Assembly (NCBI GenBank): GCA_018266915.1
Contig: JAFDZM010000035.1
Coordinates: forward strand, 18,043 to 82,042
Direction of reading: 5' to 3'
DNA from: Bacteroidota bacterium
GTDB taxonomy: Bacteria > Bacteroidota > Bacteroidia > Sphingobacteriales > Sphingobacteriaceae
DNA length: 64,000 nucleotides
Part shown: piece by piece, positions 44,507 to 52,533 of the stretch
Position numbering within the stretch: position 1 is the stretch's first letter
Layout of the letters: each line of letters starts with the position of its first letter
Position numbers and translations under genes: made by a program
Notes under the pieces: model-generated
What the model was told of the DNA's origin: nothing
What the model saw: only the letters and a program-made list of their open reading frames with translations
Database searches by the model: none

Positions 44507-44638
44507 GTCATTGCGAGGAACGAAGCAATCTCTACATAGGACATTCAATGGAGAAGGAATTTTAATCTGGACGTTCTTTAACAAATTCCTGCTTCCTGAT
44601 CTGCACAGATTGGAGATTGCTTCGTTCCTCGCAATGAC
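44507..44638. repeat. 132-base element with 26-base terminal inverted repeats
   Basis: Bases 44507-44532 (starting GTCATTGCGAGGAACG) recur as an exact reverse complement at 44613-44638. The centre of 80 bases is not coding. The end sequence is a type I know as dispersed in many genomes. It lies 8 bases after the PIG-L stop. Confidence 0.85.
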
Positions 44639-44718
44639 ACAGAGTATTATAACACAAATTTTTTTATTGCAATCCTTACAGAAACAATTACTTTTGCACT
44701 GTTGTAAATAAGCATAAC

Positions 44719-44913
44719 ATGGCACATCATCAAGAAGAGAAAAAAGAATTTAACGTAACCAATTTATATTACCTGGTTGGACTGGTATTCGGCCTGATGA
44801 CCGGTGCAGTATTGGAAGTGGGTATTAAATGGGTTATTGTTGGTGGTATCTTAGGTTTATTGACAGCGCTTTTATACGTAACGGTATTTGTAAGAGGCCG
44901 TGAACAACGCTGA
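44719..44913 (+). CDS. Small two-helix membrane protein, 64 aa
   Basis: Charged start (MAHHQEEKKEFNVTN), then two hydrophobic helices (LYYLVGLVFGLMTGAVLEVG and WVIVGGILGLLTALLYVTVF) and a basic end. It overlaps the next 41-codon frame and lies in the same unit as the symporter. It could be an assembly or regulatory partner of the transporter. I do not recognise a family. Confidence 0.65.
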   Translation: MAHHQEEKKEFNVTNLYYLVGLVFGLMTGAVLEVGIKWVIVGGILGLLTALLYVTVFVRGREQR

Positions 44914-45025
44914 TCCTGAATTACCCTCATTCATAAAAAACTGGAACCAGTTTTACGGTATCGTTATCGTATGGCTGGTTTTTTTAATTTTCGTATTTTG
45001 GCTCATCACCATTCTCTTTAAATGA
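44900..45025 (+). CDS. Single-helix mini-protein, 41 aa, coupled to the symporter
   Basis: A frame starting at GTG 44900 and stopping at 45023-45025 encodes a polar start (NNADPELPSFIKNWNQFYG) and one membrane helix (IVIVWLVFLIFVFWLITILF). It overlaps the preceding gene by 14 bases and the symporter start by four (ATGA). The PELPSF...WNQFY start is one I recall from short proteins next to SSS transporters in this phylum. It is too short to be found by usual length cut-offs. Confidence 0.7.
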   Translation: MNNADPELPSFIKNWNQFYGIVIVWLVFLIFVFWLITILFK

Positions 45026-46743
45026 GCCTGATTGACTGGACCGTCTTAGCCCTTACCATACTTACCATAATAGCCTATGGTATTTGGAAAAGCGGCCGCA
45101 ATCAAAATATCGATCAATTTCTTGTAGGCAACCGCTCTATGCCCTGGTATACTGTGGGTTTGTCGGTTATGGCGACACAAGCCAGCGCGATCACTTTTTT
45201 ATCAGCGCCTGGCCAGGCATATTCAGATGGAATGCGCTTTGTGCAGTTCTATTTCGGTCTGCCGTTGGCCATGATTGTGTTGTGCATCACTTTTGTTCCA
45301 ATTTTTCACCGGCTTAAGGTTTACACTGCCTATGAGTTTTTGGAGAACCGTTTTGATCTGAAAACACGTGCGCTTACCTCACTGCTGTTTTTGATACAAC
45401 GTGGCTTATCCACCGGGATTACCATTTATGCACCATCTATCATCTTATCAACCATATTAGGTATCAATACGGTTTACACCACACTCTTTATCGGCGGACT
45501 GGTAATATTCTACACTGTTTATGGCGGTACAAAAGCTGTAAGCTATACACAGTTGCTGCAAATGAGTATTATATTTTTAGGGATGTTCCTGGCAGGAGTA
45601 GTGGTAGTTAAACTGCTGCCGTCGGGAGTGGGATTTACTAAAGCGTTGCACTTAGCCGGTAAGCTTGGGCGTATGAATGTGATCGACTGGAAATTTGATC
45701 CAAGCAATCGCTACAATGTCTGGAGTGGTTTGATAGGTGGATTCTTTTTGCAGCTATCCTATTTCGGTACGGATCAAAGCCAGGTGGGGCGTTATTTGAC
45801 GGGGAGCTCCGTAGGACAAAGCCGCATGGGTTTGATCATGAATGGATTGATCAAAATACCTATGCAATTCCTGATCCTGCTTATCGGGGTTTTGGTTTTT
45901 GCCTTTTACCAGTTTAACCAACCGCCTTTATTCTTTAATAAGTACGAGGTAATGCAGGTTAAGAAGGGGCCATACGCTCGTGAATACAACGACCTCAGAA
46001 CACAATATGCTGTTGCTTTTCAGCAGAAAAAGGCGAGCGCCGATGAATTAGTAAAAGCATTTGACAGCAAAAACGAGGAACAAATAAATAAGGCAAGCAA
46101 TAATTTGAAACAGGCAGATGCAGCAGAGGTAGCGATCCGCAAAAATGCCATCAGCCTGATGAAGAAAAATAATAGTAAGGCTGATACCGACGATACCAAT
46201 TACGTCTTCCTGAATTTTGTGATCCATTTTTTACCAAACGGGTTGATAGGCTTGCTGATTGCTATCGTGTTTTTGGCTTCGATGGGATCAACTGCAAGTG
46301 CCCTCAATTCACTGGCATCCACTACTGTTGTGGATATTTATAGACGTGTTATCAATCGCGATGCATCTGATAAAACCTATCTCAATGCCTCGCGGCTGGC
46401 TACGGTGTTCTGGGGATTGATATGTATTGGAATGGCTTTATATGCTGCTAAGCTGGGCAACCTGCTGGAAGCCGTGAATAAGTTGGGATCTTTTATTTAT
46501 GGAACCATACTGGGCGTTTTCGTAGTGGCTTTTTACTTAAAGAAGATAAAGGGAACAGCCGTATTTATAGCAGCAATAATAACCGAGGGCATTATCTGTG
46601 TAATGGGCTTTTATGAAGTGATCGCTTATTTATGGTTGAATGCGATCGGATGTTTCCTGGTGATCATTATCGCCTGGCTAATTAACCCGGCCGTCATGAG
46701 CGGGTTGATACGTCACAAAAAATTTCCGCTTGATATACAATAA
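45022..46743 (+). CDS. Sodium:solute symporter (SSS family), 573 aa
   Basis: Multi-helix transporter with the SSS core: IDQFLVGNRSMPWYTVGLSV, then MATQASAITFLSAPGQAYSD, YTAYEFLENRFDLKTRALTS and FLASMGSTASALNSLASTTV (the SSS signature in the sodium site region). About 13-14 helices. Between residues about 310 and 395 there is a soluble, Lys-rich insert (NDLRTQYAVAFQQKKASADE onward) that breaks the helix pattern and faces one side of the membrane. Substrate unknown; sugars, sialic acid or organic acids are possible. Confidence 0.92.
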   Translation: MSLIDWTVLALTILTIIAYGIWKSGRNQNIDQFLVGNRSMPWYTVGLSVMATQASAITFLSAPGQAYSDGMRFVQFYFGLPLAMIVLCITFVPIFHRLKVYTAYEFLENRFDLKTRALTSLLFLIQRGLSTGITIYAPSIILSTILGINTVYTTLFIGGLVIFYTVYGGTKAVSYTQLLQMSIIFLGMFLAGVVVVKLLPSGVGFTKALHLAGKLGRMNVIDWKFDPSNRYNVWSGLIGGFFLQLSYFGTDQSQVGRYLTGSSVGQSRMGLIMNGLIKIPMQFLILLIGVLVFAFYQFNQPPLFFNKYEVMQVKKGPYAREYNDLRTQYAVAFQQKKASADELVKAFDSKNEEQINKASNNLKQADAAEVAIRKNAISLMKKNNSKADTDDTNYVFLNFVIHFLPNGLIGLLIAIVFLASMGSTASALNSLASTTVVDIYRRVINRDASDKTYLNASRLATVFWGLICIGMALYAAKLGNLLEAVNKLGSFIYGTILGVFVVAFYLKKIKGTAVFIAAIITEGIICVMGFYEVIAYLWLNAIGCFLVIIIAWLINPAVMSGLIRHKKFPLDIQ

Positions 46744-46860
46744 GATAAGTCGCTATGTTTTAGGGCAATAAGAATTCAATTGTAACATTATGGTTACACG
46801 ACTAATCTTATCGATTTTTTATTTACCTTTAGTTAAATAATAGCATTAAATTAATTAGGG

Positions 46861-46895
46861 AAAATAGTTGAGCGCGAGGCTTGACTATTTTTTTT
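46861..46895 (+). terminator. Terminator of the symporter unit
   Basis: AAAATAGTTGAGC pairs with GCTTGACTATTTT (two G-U pairs) around GCGAG, followed by a T run. Confidence 0.65.
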
Positions 46896-47010
46896 GCTTT
46901 AATGGAAAGCATCCGCATTAATTATTACTTAATATGAACGTCGCCTTCTAAGATAAATTGCCCTCATCATCAGGCACTTCCGGAGAGTTGAGAAGTAAAG
47001 CATAAAAAAA

Positions 47011-47058
47011 CTGCCATTGCAAACTGTATGGGCCGTTTTAGGGCGTTTGCAATGGCAG
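47011..47058 (-). terminator. Terminator of the DUF2911 gene
   Basis: CTGCCATTGCAAAC (47011-47024) and its exact complement at 47045-47058, followed on the minus strand by a seven-base T run. Confidence 0.8.
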
Positions 47059-47076
47059 GAAAAAAATCAAAAAAAA

Positions 47077-47919
47077 TTATTTTGCCTGATCAACAACAGC
47101 CTGGTTCAGGCGTTGGTACTCATCGTCTTTTTGGTCTTTAGCTAGTTTAACACCCTGCTGCGCAGTAGCTAATGCGCTGCTCTTGTCTCCCATTTTCAGT
47201 TGGATGCGTGCCTTCCAAAGCTTGTAGAAAGGAGCATTTGGACTCATTTTTTCGGCGTCGCTTATCCATTCCAAAGCCTTTTTCAGGTCCTTATTATTCT
47301 CATAATAATACATGGCTGCTTCAAAATAAGGCTTTTTATCATGGTTCATGATCTCATCTATATTAGCCATGATCTTGCTGTCAACCTCAGTACTGATAGG
47401 GAACGAAAATGAAATATTCTCCCATTTCACTTCCAGTTCGCATTTGGTTTGATCCACGTTATTAAACTGGATAGTCATGGTTTCAGTTGGTTCAGAATGA
47501 GTGATGGTCTTTACTTTAAAGCGCAGAAAGTCTTCAGCCTGTTTGTAAGTGTAGGCACCCCACTGATGTGCGGTTTTATTTAAGATTACAGTCCACTCAT
47601 CTTTTCCCGGTATAGAGAAAAATCCATATTCACCTGCTGGGACTTTGTTTCCATTAATGGTTACATCATCAGAGAATTTGATAATAGTAGCAGCATTGGC
47701 CCCGGTGCGCCAAACGGTGCCGTAGGGTTCAAGGCCTCCGAATATCTTCCGGCCTCGTACATTTGGACGGGAATAAGTTAAATCAATTTGTCCCAGGCCG
47801 AGCTCCTGTGTAATGGTTTGAGTTGAGCTTAATTGCGGGACTTTAAGGTTTTGGGCATAACTGTTTTGCGCCGTGCATGCGATCAGCACGGCCGCCAAAT
47901 AAAAATAGATGCGTTTCAT
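47077..47919 (-). CDS. DUF2911 protein with C-terminal TPR-like region, 280 aa
   Basis: Signal peptide MKRIYFYLAAVLIACTAQNS. DUF2911 covers about 25-175 with its typical phrases IDLTYSRPNVRGRKIFGGLE, PYGTVWRTGANAATIIKFSD and GEYGFFSIPGKDEWTVILNK. The final 100 residues are helical and repeat-like (EAAMYYYENNKDLKKALEWI), a TPR-like pair. Exported, function unknown. A terminator follows it. No operon partner is visible. Confidence 0.93.
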   Translation of the reverse strand: MKRIYFYLAAVLIACTAQNSYAQNLKVPQLSSTQTITQELGLGQIDLTYSRPNVRGRKIFGGLEPYGTVWRTGANAATIIKFSDDVTINGNKVPAGEYGFFSIPGKDEWTVILNKTAHQWGAYTYKQAEDFLRFKVKTITHSEPTETMTIQFNNVDQTKCELEVKWENISFSFPISTEVDSKIMANIDEIMNHDKKPYFEAAMYYYENNKDLKKALEWISDAEKMSPNAPFYKLWKARIQLKMGDKSSALATAQQGVKLAKDQKDDEYQRLNQAVVDQAK

Positions 47920-47974
47920 TTTTTTGGTTTTATCCCGCTAAGATATTAATTATTACAGCGATATGACCGAATTA

Positions 47975-48005
47975 TTGGTAATGACAATGTAAAACCCTAA
48001 GTTTG
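47975..48005 (+). promoter_or_regulatory. Promoter (-33 TTG, -7 TAAGTTTG) of the HYC_CC_PP gene
   Basis: TTG at 47975-47977 and TAAGTTTG at 47998-48005 with a 20-base spacer. The -7 element ends only four bases before the ATG at 48010. Confidence 0.6.
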
Positions 48006-48009
48006 TATT

Positions 48010-48390
48010 ATGTTCAAAAGGTCGGTGATAATTGTATTGGCGATGCTGTATTTAACTACAGTGTCCGGCTTTGCACTGAACCTGCATTACTGCTTTAATC
48101 ACCTTTCATCTGTCAATGTAGACGCGCAACCCAATTCCTGCGCCAAGTTGCAGAGCAACAAGATGAAATGCTGCAAGGATCAGAAGATCGAGATAAAGGT
48201 TAAAGATGCGCATCAAAACAACTCACCTTTACACTGGTCCAAATTCTTCCCCATTGCTTTACCGGTATCAGCCTTTGTAATCTTCACTCCGGCTGTTCAA
48301 GACCAAATGATTGCGAGCGTAACTGATCGCGGTCCGCCTAAATCGCCAGATGTTCCTCTCTTTCTGAAATACTGTACTTTTCTTATTTGA
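48010..48390 (+). CDS. HYC_CC_PP family exported protein, 126 aa
   Basis: Signal peptide (MFKRSVIIVLAMLYLTTVSG) then the namesake motifs: LHYCF at about 25-29, KCCKD near 53-57, and RGPPKSP near 110. The cysteines and histidine suggest metal or disulfide chemistry. Members sit beside copper and heavy-metal proteins, as here: an HMA-domain protein and two envelope proteins follow in the same direction. The ATG is so close to the promoter that the mRNA may lack a leader. Confidence 0.9.
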   Translation: MFKRSVIIVLAMLYLTTVSGFALNLHYCFNHLSSVNVDAQPNSCAKLQSNKMKCCKDQKIEIKVKDAHQNNSPLHWSKFFPIALPVSAFVIFTPAVQDQMIASVTDRGPPKSPDVPLFLKYCTFLI

Positions 48391-48465
48391 TCTTAATTAA
48401 TCGTCTACATTATTGTTACGACCGCAAGGTTGTATGTCTATTTTTTAACGATTAATTTTTATCAA

Positions 48466-48957
48466 ATGAAAACTCTTAAAATATTCCTGATATTATTTAT
48501 CTCTTCTGTCACTGCTGCAAAAGCACAATTCACCAAAGCCGAATTACAGGTAAGCGGACTCACCTGCTCCATGTGTTCAAAAGCTACTGAAAAATCACTG
48601 CGTACCTTAAATTTTATAGGCGACATCAAAGCCGATCTGAACAGAAATGTATTTGTGATCACCTTTAAAAAAGATGTTCCGGTGAACCTTGACCAGATCA
48701 GCAAAAAAGTTGAGGGTGCCGGATTTTTTGTCAATAACCTGAAAGCCACTTTCAATTTTGATAATGTCAAGGTAAATAACAACGCTTTTAGCTATGGCGG
48801 CGATTCTTATCGTGTAGTTAACGGAGAAGGCAAAACTTTAGCTGGACCGGTTATGGTAACGGTAGTTGATAAAGGCTTTGCGCCTGCTTCGGTTTATAAA
48901 AAATACAATACTACCGATAAAGCAGAAACAGGTCGCGTCTACCACATTTCGATATAA
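48466..48957 (+). CDS. Exported protein with HMA (heavy-metal) domain, 163 aa
   Basis: Start at ATG 48466 gives the signal MKTLKIFLILFISSVTAAKA. The HMA domain follows: KAELQVSGLTCSMCSKATEK with the metal-binding CxxC (CSMC), then the alternating strand/helix pattern of a ferredoxin-like metallochaperone fold to about residue 85. A beta-rich tail of 75 residues ends it. It should bind copper or a similar soft metal in the periplasm. It lies between the HYC_CC_PP gene and the two envelope genes. Confidence 0.9.
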   Translation: MKTLKIFLILFISSVTAAKAQFTKAELQVSGLTCSMCSKATEKSLRTLNFIGDIKADLNRNVFVITFKKDVPVNLDQISKKVEGAGFFVNNLKATFNFDNVKVNNNAFSYGGDSYRVVNGEGKTLAGPVMVTVVDKGFAPASVYKKYNTTDKAETGRVYHISI

Positions 48958-48976
48958 TTTTCTAATCTGCAAGATC

Positions 48977-49777
48977 ATGAAGATTATATTATTGTTTGTC
49001 ATCCTTTTGGGGATGACACTTTCTGTTTTTTCGCAGGAATTGTATGTGAATACTGAGCCAGCCAGCAACATGGCCACACATTCCATTGGGATCAGGCTGG
49101 AGAACCAGGGTTATTTTAACCCGGAATATAAGAACCGGACCAGTCTTGAAGTAATGTATGGCGCCAGCAAAAGCCTGATGGTACATGGTACTTTATATGC
49201 TTCCGATTATTATCAAAGCCAACAGCATTTGGAAGGCGGCAGCATATATGCCAAGTACCGCTTTCTATCGATAGACTCCGTACATAGCCATTTCAGGGGA
49301 GCGGTGTTTGTAAAAGCCTCCACCATAAACAACCCCATCCATTACCAGGAAATAGCGCTTGAGGGCGATAACAGCGGCTTTCAAACAGGGGTTGTTTTTA
49401 CCAAACTGATACATAAGCTGGCTTTATCTGCCTCAACAAGTTATCTGCACGGTTTTAATAATAGTGACTTTGACATACCTGCAACCAATGCTCATGATGC
49501 GGTAGGCTATACACTATCAGCCGGGTACTTGTTACTCCCGAGGAAATATGAAAATTATAACCAGGTAAACCTTAATGTTTATGCAGAGTTATTAGGAAAG
49601 GCAAACCCGGGGTACGGACAAAGTTACCTGGATGTTGCGCCCGCTGTGCAACTGATATTTAATAGTTTTTTCAGGGTCGATTTTTCGTATCGTACCCCTT
49701 TGTATAACGACATGACCAGAACAAGTCAGAATACCTATTTGGTAAGGCTTGAGTACAACTTGTTTAATGTTTTTTAA
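48977..49777 (+). CDS. Exported outer-membrane-type protein, 266 aa
   Basis: Start at ATG 48977 gives the signal MKIILLFVILLGMTLSVFSQ. The rest is a chain of amphipathic strands (HSIGIRLENQGYFN, TSLEVMYGASKSLMVHGTLY, IYAKYRFLSIDSVHSHFRGA) ending in FRVDFSYRTPLYNDMTRTSQ and YLVRLEYNLFNVF with a terminal Phe, which fits an outer-membrane barrel. No family name recalled. It follows the HMA gene by 19 bases and precedes the next by 10, so it is probably part of the metal operon. Confidence 0.7.
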   Translation: MKIILLFVILLGMTLSVFSQELYVNTEPASNMATHSIGIRLENQGYFNPEYKNRTSLEVMYGASKSLMVHGTLYASDYYQSQQHLEGGSIYAKYRFLSIDSVHSHFRGAVFVKASTINNPIHYQEIALEGDNSGFQTGVVFTKLIHKLALSASTSYLHGFNNSDFDIPATNAHDAVGYTLSAGYLLLPRKYENYNQVNLNVYAELLGKANPGYGQSYLDVAPAVQLIFNSFFRVDFSYRTPLYNDMTRTSQNTYLVRLEYNLFNVF

Positions 49778-49787
49778 AATCTACTAT

Positions 49788-51122
49788 ATGAAAAGAACCA
49801 TCTTATCTATAATTATGACTATTTTCTTCATCTCAGCCCTTGCCCAAAAAATGCCGATGAAGAAAGATACTTCCATGAAAGGCATGGACATGGGCGATAT
49901 GAAAATGGACTCCGGTTCGATGATGTCTATGAAAATGAATAGCCAATATTCACTTGATGTGCCTATGAACCGCGACGGCTCCGGAACATCATGGGTGCCC
50001 GACGAAACGCCGATGTATGCCTATATGATCCATGGTAAAAAATGGATGACCATGATACATGGCAGTTTCTTCCTGAGATATAATAAACAGGATTTGTTTA
50101 ACTCAGGCAGTCGTGGCGGCAAAAAGTTCGATGCTCCTGATTGGTTGATGGCGATGACTCAAAGACAAATAGGTAAAAATGGATTGTTCTCCATCAACAC
50201 CATGTTCTCTTTTGATCCTTTCCTGGTTGGCCCTGGCGGATATCCTTTGCTGTTTCAAACCGGAGAATCATACAAAGGCAAAAAGTTGGTGGATATACAA
50301 CATCCGCATGATCTGTTTGCTGAATTGAGCGTCAACTATACGCAACGGGTAGCCAAAGATGCCGACGTATCTCTTTCATTCGGTTATCCCGGAGAGCCCG
50401 CTTTAGGCCCGCCTGTATTTATGCATCGGTTATCAGCCATGAACGATCCGGATGCGCCTTTAACGCATCATTATGCCGATGCTACGCATATCACGTTCGG
50501 TACTTCGACCCTGGGTTTCCGTTATAAGGATATAAAACTGGAGGGATCTATTTTTACTGGTCGTGAGCCGGATGAATACCGCTATAATTTCGATGCCATG
50601 CGGTTTGATTCTTATTCCGTGCGCTTGTCATACAACCCCGCCAAAGAGTGGGCATTGCAGGTATCCAACGGTTGGATACACAGCCCCGAAAGCGCCGAAC
50701 CTCAGCAGAATGTTGACCGGTTCACAGCCTCAGCTATTTACACCAAAATGCTGGATGACGACAGCTATATTGCAACCACGTTGGTTTACGGGCAAAACCA
50801 TTTCTCAGACAACCATAAAACACTGCCATCTGTATTGTTGGAAAGCAGCTGGCAAATGCATAAAACTGCTGTGTACGGGCGATATGAATATGTGCAGAAA
50901 GATGCAGATGAATTGGATTTGACGGATAGCTATCCGCTCAACCCGAATTTCACTATTAATGCTTTTACACTTGGCGTTAACCGGATATTGGCAACTGTTG
51001 CTAAAACGAATTTAACAGCGGGTGTGCAATCTACCTTAAATGTATCGCCGTCAGAGTTGAAGACGCTTTATGGTAGTGCACCAGTGGGTTTTGAGGTGTA
51101 TTTGAGGATTACGCCGAGGTAA
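49788..51122 (+). CDS. Exported Met/Asp-rich protein of the metal cluster, 444 aa
   Basis: Start at ATG 49788 (signal MKRTILSIIMTIFFISALAQ). The first 40 mature residues are very rich in Met, Asp and Lys (KGMDMGDMKMDSGSMMSMKM), a copper-binding type of sequence. The body has barrel-like strands (FGTSTLGFRYKDIKLEGSIF, SYIATTLVYGQNHF) and ends in TLYGSAPVGFEVYLRITPR with a terminal strand. Likely an outer-membrane protein in copper or silver handling; this is inferred from the Met-rich start and the neighbours. Confidence 0.75.
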   Translation: MKRTILSIIMTIFFISALAQKMPMKKDTSMKGMDMGDMKMDSGSMMSMKMNSQYSLDVPMNRDGSGTSWVPDETPMYAYMIHGKKWMTMIHGSFFLRYNKQDLFNSGSRGGKKFDAPDWLMAMTQRQIGKNGLFSINTMFSFDPFLVGPGGYPLLFQTGESYKGKKLVDIQHPHDLFAELSVNYTQRVAKDADVSLSFGYPGEPALGPPVFMHRLSAMNDPDAPLTHHYADATHITFGTSTLGFRYKDIKLEGSIFTGREPDEYRYNFDAMRFDSYSVRLSYNPAKEWALQVSNGWIHSPESAEPQQNVDRFTASAIYTKMLDDDSYIATTLVYGQNHFSDNHKTLPSVLLESSWQMHKTAVYGRYEYVQKDADELDLTDSYPLNPNFTINAFTLGVNRILATVAKTNLTAGVQSTLNVSPSELKTLYGSAPVGFEVYLRITPR

Positions 51123-51139
51123 TAGAATCTAAAAAAAGG

Positions 51140-51216
51140 GTGTCACACTGAGGCGCTCGAAGTGTAGTGCGTAAAGGCCCTTGCCCGCCAATACTTCGAG
51201 TGCCTCAGCATGATAC
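51140..51216. repeat. Hairpin repeat of family B, copy 1 (inverted)
   Basis: A 24-base left arm (51140-51163, GTGTCACACTGAGGCGCTCG...) pairs with the right arm ending at 51216 with a few transition mismatches. The centre is the reverse complement of the copy at 54282-54357. Confidence 0.75.
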
Positions 51217-51854
51217 TACACATAAAGTGCTTCGATAATTCCTTCGATCTGTCGAAAATGATTAATCGTGTGCTTAGCTTCATCTACCTCCCCAAATCCA
51301 TATTCCGCATAAATAAAAGGTATATCATTCTTCTTTGCAGCCTCAAAATCACCTATCGTATCACCAACATACATCGGTTTTTTCAATTGATTTCGATTGA
51401 TGATCATTCCAATATTTTCGGCCTTAGGCCTGCCGGTATTACCTGAACACTCATAGTCTTTAAATAAATGCTCCAAGTGATGCTGTTGTAAAAAATTCTC
51501 GATATAACCCGAAAGGCAATTGCTCACAATAAAAAGCGGATATTTTTCAGCAAGATCAGTTAATAGCTCTCTCACTTCAGGATACAGTTTACCGCCATAT
51601 TCGCGCATGTGGAATTTTTCCTGCTCGGCATAGGCGTTGGCCATATTTTGGTATTCTTCTTTGGGCAGGAAGGTAAAATACTGAACGAAAATATCGTCCA
51701 ATAACTTTCCGGCAAATGCATGGGCATGCTGCTGTGTAATCACAAAATCGGTTACGCCTTTATTTTGCAAGACCCTGTTCCAGGCTCTTACGCAAGACTC
51801 AGAGGCATCCCAAAGTGTACCATCCAGATCGAAGACCAGTCCGTCAACCTTCAA
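51216..51854 (-). CDS. HAD-superfamily phosphatase, 212 aa
   Basis: Motif I is DLDGTLWD right at the start (LVFDLDGTLWDASESC), motif II is FIVSNCLS, and motif III/IV PMYVGDTIGDFEAAKKNDIP. These define a haloacid-dehalogenase phosphatase of the phosphoglycolate type. The start is TTG at 51854 (MKVDGLVFDLDGT), which overlaps the DinB stop by four bases and puts motif I in the expected place; the longer frame to 51911 would run inside the DinB gene. It hydrolyses a small phosphorylated compound. Confidence 0.88.
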   Translation of the reverse strand: MKVDGLVFDLDGTLWDASESCVRAWNRVLQNKGVTDFVITQQHAHAFAGKLLDDIFVQYFTFLPKEEYQNMANAYAEQEKFHMREYGGKLYPEVRELLTDLAEKYPLFIVSNCLSGYIENFLQQHHLEHLFKDYECSGNTGRPKAENIGMIINRNQLKKPMYVGDTIGDFEAAKKNDIPFIYAEYGFGEVDEAKHTINHFRQIEGIIEALYV

Positions 51855-52381
51855 TTTTGAAATCTTTTGATGGTTTCTGTAATATGTGCCAGGTGGTGCT
51901 TGCCATGCCATGAGTATAAGGCAAGGTTTCGTTTTAAAGGTATGGTATCACCTGACTCAGGATGAATAAAGGTACGGTTCCATTGCTCTTCGGTAAAACT
52001 TTCAAACAAAGCCACCAAGTGCTGGTGTATGCCATCCAGCATTTTAAGTGACGGCTCGATTGGTAAACGATAATCGGGTAATAACGCCCAATCCGCTTCC
52101 TCGTAAGCTTTTATGGTTGGGTTATCTTCAGTCAGCGCCCATTTAAAGCGGATGATGGAGTTCATGTGGCTATCGGCAACGTGATGCACTACCTGGCGGA
52201 TGGTCCAGCCGCCGGTGCGGTATTGCGTATCTAACTGTTGCTCAGTGAGTCCCAGTACTGCATTGCGCATTCTGCCAGGAAGCGTTTTAATATCATTTAT
52301 CCAACCATTTATAGCATGTTGTGTATACGAAACGGGTGGTTTAAACTTGCCGGTGGGGTATCTAAGTTCTTCGTCTGTCAT
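51851..52381 (-). CDS. DinB/YfiT-type metal-dependent enzyme, 176 aa
   Basis: Start chosen at ATG 52381 (MTDEELRYPTGKFKPPVSYT), the usual beginning of the YfiT group. The DinB four-helix bundle carries three metal-binding histidines: one in QVVHHVADSHMN and two in LYSWHGKHHLAHI. Members transfer bacillithiol or similar thiols to electrophiles; here the thiol is unknown. It overlaps the HAD gene by four bases, so the two are coupled. Confidence 0.88.
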   Translation of the reverse strand: MTDEELRYPTGKFKPPVSYTQHAINGWINDIKTLPGRMRNAVLGLTEQQLDTQYRTGGWTIRQVVHHVADSHMNSIIRFKWALTEDNPTIKAYEEADWALLPDYRLPIEPSLKMLDGIHQHLVALFESFTEEQWNRTFIHPESGDTIPLKRNLALYSWHGKHHLAHITETIKRFQN

Positions 52382-52533
52382 AGTTTTAAATTGGTTGAGT
52401 GTTGATTTTGTGGCGAATTCCCTGTTTGGGGAAACAGGTATTCGCGTAAAAATAGCAATTTTAGCAATGCATTGTGTTTGTACGATGCAAGCTTTCATAT
52501 ATTTTAGCGTTTACACTGTGTTTATTTAAACCG

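Larger units (their letters stand above)
46744..47076. other. Intergenic stretch of about 330 bases
   Basis: Holds the two convergent terminators at 46861-46895 and 47011-47058; I see no gene or other element in the rest. Confidence 0.6.

Noticed and set aside
51855..51911. Upstream extension of the HAD gene
   Set aside because: It runs inside the coding end of the DinB gene; the TTG at 51854 puts the DLDGT motif at its normal place.
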